From contig JAUQPV010000074.1 in NCBI GenBank assembly GCA_030550225.1, positions 1 through 9,895 on the forward strand: 9,895 bases of DNA, in the 5' to 3' direction. This document shows, piece after piece, positions 6,038 through 9,895 of this stretch. The notes under the pieces are model-generated. The model was not told where the DNA came from. It saw nothing but the letters and a program-made list of their open reading frames with translations, and ran no database searches. This DNA comes from Acidobacteriota bacterium. Lineage in GTDB: Bacteria > Acidobacteriota > HRBIN11. Position 1 is the stretch's first letter. Every line of letters starts with the position of its first letter. A program made the translations under genes and the position numbers.

Positions 6038-7000
6038 CGAGGCCGCCCGCCGGAGGCGGTCCATGATGGCCCGCCCTAAGCCGACCTCCGGGACGGGCTC
6101 GGCGTAAATCACGTCCAGGCCGGCCTCGTCCAGCCGATGCAGGCAGTCAAACAGCCGGGCCGCCGCCTCCCGAAGGTCTCCCGTCGGCGACAGGACCTCG
6201 ACGGCTTGAAAGGACGGGTCGGCCGGCGCGTGCCGGAAGGCCAGATAGCCGACCCGGCGGCCTGACAGCGGAGGCACTTCGCCGGGTCGAAGAACGTAGA
6301 CCGGCGTGTGCGGCGCGTAGTGCCGGGGCAGTTGGCCCGGACTCATCGGTCGGTCCCGTGACCCCGTCGGAAGGGCGACGGGCCCGACGACGGCCTCGAG
6401 GGCCTCGACGGGCACGGCCCCCAGGCGGAGGACCGTGACGGTTTCTTCGGTGACATACACGATGGTGGACTCGACGCCGAACTCGCAGGGCCCGCCGTCG
6501 ATGATGAGGTCTACCTGGGCCCGCAAGACAGGGTCGAGATGCTCGACCCGCGTGGGACTCAGGCGCCCAAAGGGGTTCGCGCTCGGAGCGGCGACGGGAA
6601 TCCCAGCGGCCCGGATGAGGGCCTGGGCGACCGGATGAGACGGCCACCGGACGGCGACCGTCGGGAGGCCGGCCGTCACGATGTCCGGCACGACGGGCCG
6701 CTTCGGCAAGACGACCGTCAGGGGACCCGGCCAGAAGCGCTCGATGAGGCGGCGGGCCGCCTCAGGGACGGTCTCGCAGAGCCTCTCCAGCATGGCCGGG
6801 TCGGCGATGTGCACGATCAGGGGGTCGAACCGGGGCCGGTTCTTGACCTCGAAGATGCGGGCGACGGCGCGGGCGTCCAGGGCGTGGGCGCCCAGGCCGT
6901 AGACGGTCTCCGTCGGAAACACGACGAGGCCGCCGTCCCGGAGAATCCGGGCCGCCTCGGCGATTGTCTCCTCGGTCGGAAGTCGAATCGGAGCGTACAT
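6011..7000 (-). CDS. sua5: Threonylcarbamoyl-AMP synthase (Sua5/YciO/YrdC family)
   Basis: The 329-residue protein makes threonylcarbamoyl-adenylate from threonine, bicarbonate and ATP, the first step of tRNA t6A37 modification in the cytoplasm. The YrdC domain (about 1-205) shows FPTETVYGLGAHA (28-40), KNRPRFDPLIVHI (53-65), FWPGPLTVVLPK (89-100), APSANPFGRLSPT (138-150) and DGGPCEFGVESTI (168-180). A linker with the family motif SPGQLPRHYAPHTPV (220-234) leads to a Sua5-type C-terminal domain (about 247-320), so it is the long Sua5 form rather than short TsaC. The ATG at 7000 is chosen because the protein then begins just before the conserved domain. An in-frame TTG at 7030 would add ten residues translated from tandem octads. 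Neither start has a clear Shine-Dalgarno. The last eight residues (GGNGEVGR and neighbours) are encoded by an intergenic-type repeat. It converges with purL. Confidence 0.93.
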   Translation of the reverse strand: MYAPIRLPTEETIAEAARILRDGGLVVFPTETVYGLGAHALDARAVARIFEVKNRPRFDPLIVHIADPAMLERLCETVPEAARRLIERFWPGPLTVVLPKRPVVPDIVTAGLPTVAVRWPSHPVAQALIRAAGIPVAAPSANPFGRLSPTRVEHLDPVLRAQVDLIIDGGPCEFGVESTIVYVTEETVTVLRLGAVPVEALEAVVGPVALPTGSRDRPMSPGQLPRHYAPHTPVYVLRPGEVPPLSGRRVGYLAFRHAPADPSFQAVEVLSPTGDLREAAARLFDCLHRLDEAGLDVIYAEPVPEVGLGRAIMDRLRRAASGGNGEVGR

Positions 7001-7010
7001 GATGGTTTGG

Positions 7011-7050
7011 GCAATAAGGCAGTAAGGCAATCAGGGGATGGGGCAGGAAG
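7011..7050. repeat. 8-nt tandem array directly upstream of sua5
   Basis: On the minus strand, five octads run from 7050 to 7011. CTGATTGC, CTTACTGC and CTTATTGC are closest to sua5; CTTCCTGC is farthest, with one divergent unit (7042-7035) in between. They end ten bases before the sua5 ATG, where a ribosome-binding site would be expected but is not seen. The 7067-7101 stretch beyond may be a more decayed 7-nt array (CCCGGTG, CCGGGCG and so on), which is less convincing. Confidence 0.65.
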
Positions 7051-7131
7051 GGCCGTAGACAGGAGACCCGGTGCCGGGCGCTCGGTCTCTCGCCTCTGCA
7101 TCCCGACACCGAGGCCCCCATGCGGCCGGAA

Positions 7132-7147
7132 GGACCGGACCCGGTCC
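7132..7147. promoter_or_regulatory. Operator-like dyad upstream of sua5
   Basis: GGACCGG and CCGGTCC form a perfect 7-2-7 inverted repeat, sitting between the possible minus-strand -10 (7169-7164) and the sua5 leader. The short spacer suits a dimeric DNA-binding site better than a hairpin. No regulator is known from the window, and GC-rich palindromes of this size can arise by chance. Confidence 0.25.
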
Positions 7148-7244
7148 TAATCCCCCAGACTGTAATATAGCAGAGCCCTTCGGCCCGTGAGAATGGCGTC
7201 GGGACGGCCTTTCCCATCGCCCGGGAAGCACGATTTTTCAAGAA

Positions 7245-7272
7245 GGTCCCGGGTCCCAGGTGCCAGGTCCCA
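7245..7272. repeat. 7-nt tandem array of GGTCCCA type
   Basis: Four adjacent heptads: GGTCCCG (7245-7251), GGTCCCA (7252-7258), GGTGCCA (7259-7265) and GGTCCCA (7266-7272). It is the cleanest of the arrays and is followed directly by TATGATG. No open reading frame with coding character covers it. Confidence 0.8.
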
Positions 7273-7451
7273 GTATGATGCGCTTGTGGGTCATGGCTCC
7301 CAGGACGACGAGCCATCCGCTATGAGGATGCGCGAAGGGGTCTATCGGCCGAACCTTGCCGCCTGCTCCCCGTTCTTTCCCTCCTTGACAAAACGGCCAG
7401 CGTTGGGAAAAAATGGGAGCCCTCGGTGGGTTTCTTTCGGACTTCACGCAT

Positions 7452-7459
7452 GGGAGGTG
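7452..7459 (+). promoter_or_regulatory. Ribosome-binding site fixing the FadL-family start
   Basis: GGGAGGTG ends 4 nt before the ATG at 7464. The reading frame is open further upstream to 7413, but the signal peptide begins only at 7464, so this site decides the start. The same GGGAGGTG with the same 4-nt distance precedes the esterase start. Confidence 0.8.
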
Positions 7460-7463
7460 TTCA

Positions 7464-8783
7464 ATGCGCTTAAAAACTCATGGGGTGATGGGGATCGCTC
7501 TCTTACTGAGCCTCTTCGTGGGGTCCGCTCGGCCGGCCGGGTTCGCTCTCTTTGAAGCCGGGGCCCGGGCGATGGCTCGGGCCGGGGCCTTCGTGGCGAC
7601 GGCCGACGACCCGGCGGCGATATTCTTCAATCCGGCCGGCCTGGCGTTTCAAACCCCGAAATGGCAAATCTACGGGGGGGCCACGCTGATCGTGCCCAAC
7701 GCCAAGTTCGAGGGCGCCAACCCCTTCCCGGGGGACGGCGTCACGCACGACCTAAAGACGAAGGTATTCCTCCCCCCGAACCTGTATGTGACTTACAAAA
7801 TCCATGACCGGATCACGGCGGGCGTGGGCGTCTTCTCGGCTTTCGGCCTGGGGACCGAATGGGAGGACCCGGCGAACTTCACGGGCCGCTACCTCTCCTT
7901 CGACTCGGGCCTCCAGACCTTCAGCTTCCAGCCGACGGTCGCCGTGAAGGTGTCCGACCAATTGGCGATCGGGGCCGGTCCGGAGGTCCGCTTCTCAAAG
8001 GTCACCCTGAACCGGTACTTGCCGTTCTTTGACCCCTTCCGGTTTGCCGTCGTGGACGCCGCCCGTGTCCGTCTGGAGAGTGACTGGACCCTCTCGGTCG
8101 GCTTTGCGGCCGGCATCCTTTACAAGGTCACGGACCGACTCCGTTTCGGTATTACTTACCGGCATCACATGACACCGGACCTGGAGGGCGAGCTGAGCCT
8201 GGAACGACTGCCGACGGGCAATCCGCAGCTGGACGCTCTGCTGAGCGCCGCCCTCCCGCAACAGCCCCTGAAGGCCCGGGCGGCCCAATTCGCCTTTCCG
8301 AAAGAACTCCTATTCGGCGTGGGCCTTTCCCCATGGGCGACGTGGGACTTCGAGCTGGACGTCTATTGGATGCAGTGGAGCCGATTCAAGACCATCTTCC
8401 TGGAAGTCCCGGACCAGCCGACGTTCAATCAGGAAGTCCCGGAAGAATACGAAGATACCTTTTCCGTCCGGTTCGGTGCCGAAAAGCGCTTGACCGACCG
8501 ATGGAGCCTCATGGGTGGGTTCTACTTCGACCAGAACCCCGTCCCCATCCAGTCGGTCGACCCCGTCCTGCCGGACGCCGACCGTTGGGGCGTGACCCTG
8601 GGGGTCGCCTACCGACGGGGGGCCTGGCGGGTCGAGCTGACCGAGTTCCTGCTGTTCTTCCGAAACCGGACGGTCACGCCCGACCGATGCGACGCCGAGC
8701 AGGTCATCTGCAACCGGGGCTACTTCGGGACCTACAAGAACTTCACGAACCTCTTAGGGATTAACGTCGGCTACCAGTTTTAA
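7464..8783 (+). CDS. OmpP1/FadL/TodX-family outer-membrane transporter
   Basis: A 439-residue exported beta-barrel. The N-terminus MRLKTHGVMGIALLLSLFVG is a signal peptide, with cleavage likely just before GFALFEAG. The mature start (GFALFEAGARAMARAGAF, then ATADDPAAIFFNPAGLA) is the hallmark of the FadL family, including the Asn-Pro-Ala motif. The rest alternates amphipathic beta-strands and polar loops, with GxGPEVRFSKVTLN, LRFGITYRH, PKELLFGVGLSP, WSLMGGFYFD and WGVTLGVAYRR as typical strands. It ends GINVGYQF, the terminal Phe being the usual barrel-assembly signal. Known members carry fatty acids or aromatic hydrocarbons across the outer membrane. Two Cys in a late loop (CDAEQVIC) may form a disulphide. 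The esterase gene follows after 30 nt with the same ribosome-binding site, so an operon is likely. The family is secure; the substrate is not determined. Confidence 0.92.
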   Translation: MRLKTHGVMGIALLLSLFVGSARPAGFALFEAGARAMARAGAFVATADDPAAIFFNPAGLAFQTPKWQIYGGATLIVPNAKFEGANPFPGDGVTHDLKTKVFLPPNLYVTYKIHDRITAGVGVFSAFGLGTEWEDPANFTGRYLSFDSGLQTFSFQPTVAVKVSDQLAIGAGPEVRFSKVTLNRYLPFFDPFRFAVVDAARVRLESDWTLSVGFAAGILYKVTDRLRFGITYRHHMTPDLEGELSLERLPTGNPQLDALLSAALPQQPLKARAAQFAFPKELLFGVGLSPWATWDFELDVYWMQWSRFKTIFLEVPDQPTFNQEVPEEYEDTFSVRFGAEKRLTDRWSLMGGFYFDQNPVPIQSVDPVLPDADRWGVTLGVAYRRGAWRVELTEFLLFFRNRTVTPDRCDAEQVICNRGYFGTYKNFTNLLGINVGYQF

Positions 8784-8800
8784 CCGCAACATTTGGCAGT

Positions 8801-8809
8801 AGGGAGGTG
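8801..8809 (+). promoter_or_regulatory. Ribosome-binding site fixing the esterase start
   Basis: AGGGAGGTG ends 4 nt before the ATG at 8814. The in-frame TTG at 8793 lies upstream of this site and is rejected as a start. Confidence 0.8.
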
Positions 8810-8813
8810 CACC

Positions 8814-9815
8814 ATGCTACGACGTGGGTCGACGGTCCTTATCGTCATCTTGGGGTGGACGGGGCTCTTCGTCGGGGCGACGGCCCAGGCTCAGGTGGAT
8901 TTCTCCCGATTCTATGCCATCGGGGACAGCCTGACGGCCGGCTTTTCGCACGGCTCCCTCAATGAGCTCTTCCAACGGTACAGCTACCCGGCCCTGATCG
9001 CCCAGCAAGCCGGCGTGCCAGACTTTCAACAGCCGCTCGTGTCCGACCCGGGCCTGCCGCCCCGGCTGAAGCTGTTCGCCCTGGCCCCCTCGCCGGTCAT
9101 CCAGCCGGTATCCGGGCAGGGGCGACCGTTGAACTTGGGTTGGCCGCGGCCGTACAACAACCTGGCCGTCCCGGGGGCGACCCTTGGCGACGTCCTTTCG
9201 ACCGTTAGCCGTCCCGACAATCCCCTCTTCGACCTCATCCTGCGAGGATTGGGCACCCAGTTGCAACAGCTCATTGCTTCGAATCCGACGGCCGTCATCG
9301 TCTGGATCGGCAACAACGACCTCCTGCCGGCGGTCCTGACGGCGACGCCCATCGAGGGCGTCACGATCACGCCCCTGACGGTCTTTGCGCAACGGCTCCG
9401 ACAGCTGGTAACAGGCCTGAAGACCGCCCTCCCCAATGCGAAGGTCCTCTTTCTAAACTTGCCGGACCCGACGAAGGCACCCTTTGCGACGACGATCCCG
9501 GCCTGCGTGTTTAACCCGACGACCCGGCGGTGTCTCACGGACCCACAGGGAAACAAAATCCCTCTGATCGGCACCCGGGGCCCGATTCCCTTTGACAGCC
9601 TGATCATCTTGCCGGCATCCGCCCTGCTGGCCCGGGGCTACGGCATCCCGGTGAACCTGGGCGGCAACGGCCAGCCCCTGCCGGACAACGTCGTCCTGTA
9701 CCCCGAGGAGATTGCGGCCATCCGGTCCAGCCTCACGGCCTTTAACAATGAACTGAGCAATCAAGTACGGGGGCCGGCTACGAGTTGTTTGACTTCCATA
9801 CGCTATTCAACCTAA
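8814..9815 (+). CDS. Exported SGNH/GDSL-family esterase, frame broken near the 3' end
   Basis: The protein begins with a signal peptide (hydrophobic residues 7-21, likely cut after AQA at 26), then shows SGNH block I FYAIGDSLTAG with nucleophile Ser39, block II around NNLAVPGATLGDV (Gly121) and block III VWIGNNDLL (Asn168), the oxyanion-hole residues. These enzymes hydrolyse lipid or carbohydrate esters in the periplasm or outside the cell. Two Cys (CVFNPTTRRC) may pair. In this frame the protein ends after 333 residues in an unrelated tail (PATSCLTSIRYST) because the reading frame shifts at a run of five G at 9769-9773. The true C-terminus, including the catalytic Asp-x-x-His region, continues in another frame. 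It follows the FadL-family gene by 30 nt and probably shares its transcript, suggesting that it supplies acids for uptake. Confidence 0.88.
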   Translation: MLRRGSTVLIVILGWTGLFVGATAQAQVDFSRFYAIGDSLTAGFSHGSLNELFQRYSYPALIAQQAGVPDFQQPLVSDPGLPPRLKLFALAPSPVIQPVSGQGRPLNLGWPRPYNNLAVPGATLGDVLSTVSRPDNPLFDLILRGLGTQLQQLIASNPTAVIVWIGNNDLLPAVLTATPIEGVTITPLTVFAQRLRQLVTGLKTALPNAKVLFLNLPDPTKAPFATTIPACVFNPTTRRCLTDPQGNKIPLIGTRGPIPFDSLIILPASALLARGYGIPVNLGGNGQPLPDNVVLYPEEIAAIRSSLTAFNNELSNQVRGPATSCLTSIRYST

Positions 9816-9895
9816 TCGCTCAAGAAGGCTATAACATAGGCGGGATCGACCTACGGCTGGACTTCCTGACGGGCGGCCTCATCAGCCTGGACGGC
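9773..9895 (+). CDS. C-terminal part of the SGNH esterase in shifted frame (runs off edge)
   Basis: From 9773 the frame one base back reads AGYELFDFHTLFNLIAQEGY and then continues through 21 more residues to GGLISLDG at the window edge. This is the expected continuation of SGNH esterases: a Tyr-x-Leu-Phe-Asp strand, a helix, and the lead-in to the block V motif DGxHPT, whose Asp-Gly are the last six bases. The catalytic His would lie just outside. One extra G in the run at 9769-9773 would join this to the upstream frame without loss. It is not an independent gene. Confidence 0.85.

Larger units (their letters stand above)
7051..7463. other. Intergenic region between sua5 and the FadL-family gene
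   Basis: I see no convincing gene here. It holds low-complexity 7-periodic sequence at about 7067-7101, a GGACCGG/CCGGTCC dyad (7132-7147), an AT-rich spot at 7161-7170 (on the minus strand a TATATT that could be a -10 for sua5), a GGTCCCA heptad array (7245-7272) and a weak ATGGCT/AGCCAT inverted repeat (7293-7298 and 7311-7316). A perfect TTGACA lies at 7385-7390, about 75 nt before the FadL-family start, but no good -10 hexamer follows 16-18 nt later, so the promoter of the downstream pair is not fixed. Confidence 0.5.

Noticed and set aside
7275..7463. Riboswitch or structured RNA leader before the FadL-family gene
   Set aside because: Only a 6-bp stem (7293-7298 with 7311-7316) was found, and no sequence matching a known riboswitch core could be recognised by eye.
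7187..7555. 122-codon plus-strand open frame before the FadL-family gene
   Set aside because: It reads through the GGTCCCA heptads and overlaps the signal peptide of the real gene in another frame; no ribosome-binding site or family similarity is seen.

Overview
GC-rich bacterial chromosomal segment with tightly packed housekeeping, sensory and envelope genes. A FadL-type outer-membrane barrel ending in Phe and several exported proteins point to a diderm (Gram-negative-type) bacterium. The strong GC bias and gene mix would fit a deep-branching, possibly thermophilic, environmental lineage such as Acidobacteriota or a similar phylum, but nothing in the window fixes the taxon. There are no RNA genes, CRISPR arrays, transposases, phage genes or recognisable defence systems.

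Layout. (1) Positions 1-106, minus strand: the N-terminus of a thiolase that continues off the left edge. (2) 107-277: a divergent intergenic region built almost wholly of degenerate 7-nt and 8-nt tandem units arranged as a mirror-image inverted repeat. (3) 278-5965, plus strand: a probable transcription unit of a HinT-like HIT protein, a methyl-accepting chemotaxis protein, an exported TrpX-like substrate-binding protein whose start overlaps the receptor's 3' end, and purL. (4) 5966-6010: a convergent gap holding an inverted, rearranged relative of the first repeat region. (5) 6011-7000, minus strand: a Sua5-type threonylcarbamoyl-AMP synthase. (6) 7001-7463: a long intergenic region with more short-unit arrays. 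(7) 7464-9895, plus strand: a FadL/OmpP1-family outer-membrane transporter and, 30 nt later, an exported SGNH/GDSL esterase whose reading frame is broken near the right edge.

How the genes may work together. The overlap of the receptor and substrate-binding genes suggests a two-part ligand-sensing module; no permease or ATPase accompanies it. The FadL-esterase pair looks like a lipid or ester scavenging unit, with the esterase releasing acids that the barrel could take up. PurL (purine synthesis), Sua5 (tRNA t6A modification) and the HIT protein are housekeeping functions.

The most unusual aspect is the intergenic DNA. Three of the four intergenic gaps longer than 40 nt (107-277, 5966-6010, 7001-7463) contain tandem arrays of 7- or 8-nt units whose sequence drifts while the unit length is kept. 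Two of these regions share a composite element with the same module order in opposite orientation. One of these blocks supplies the last codons of sua5.
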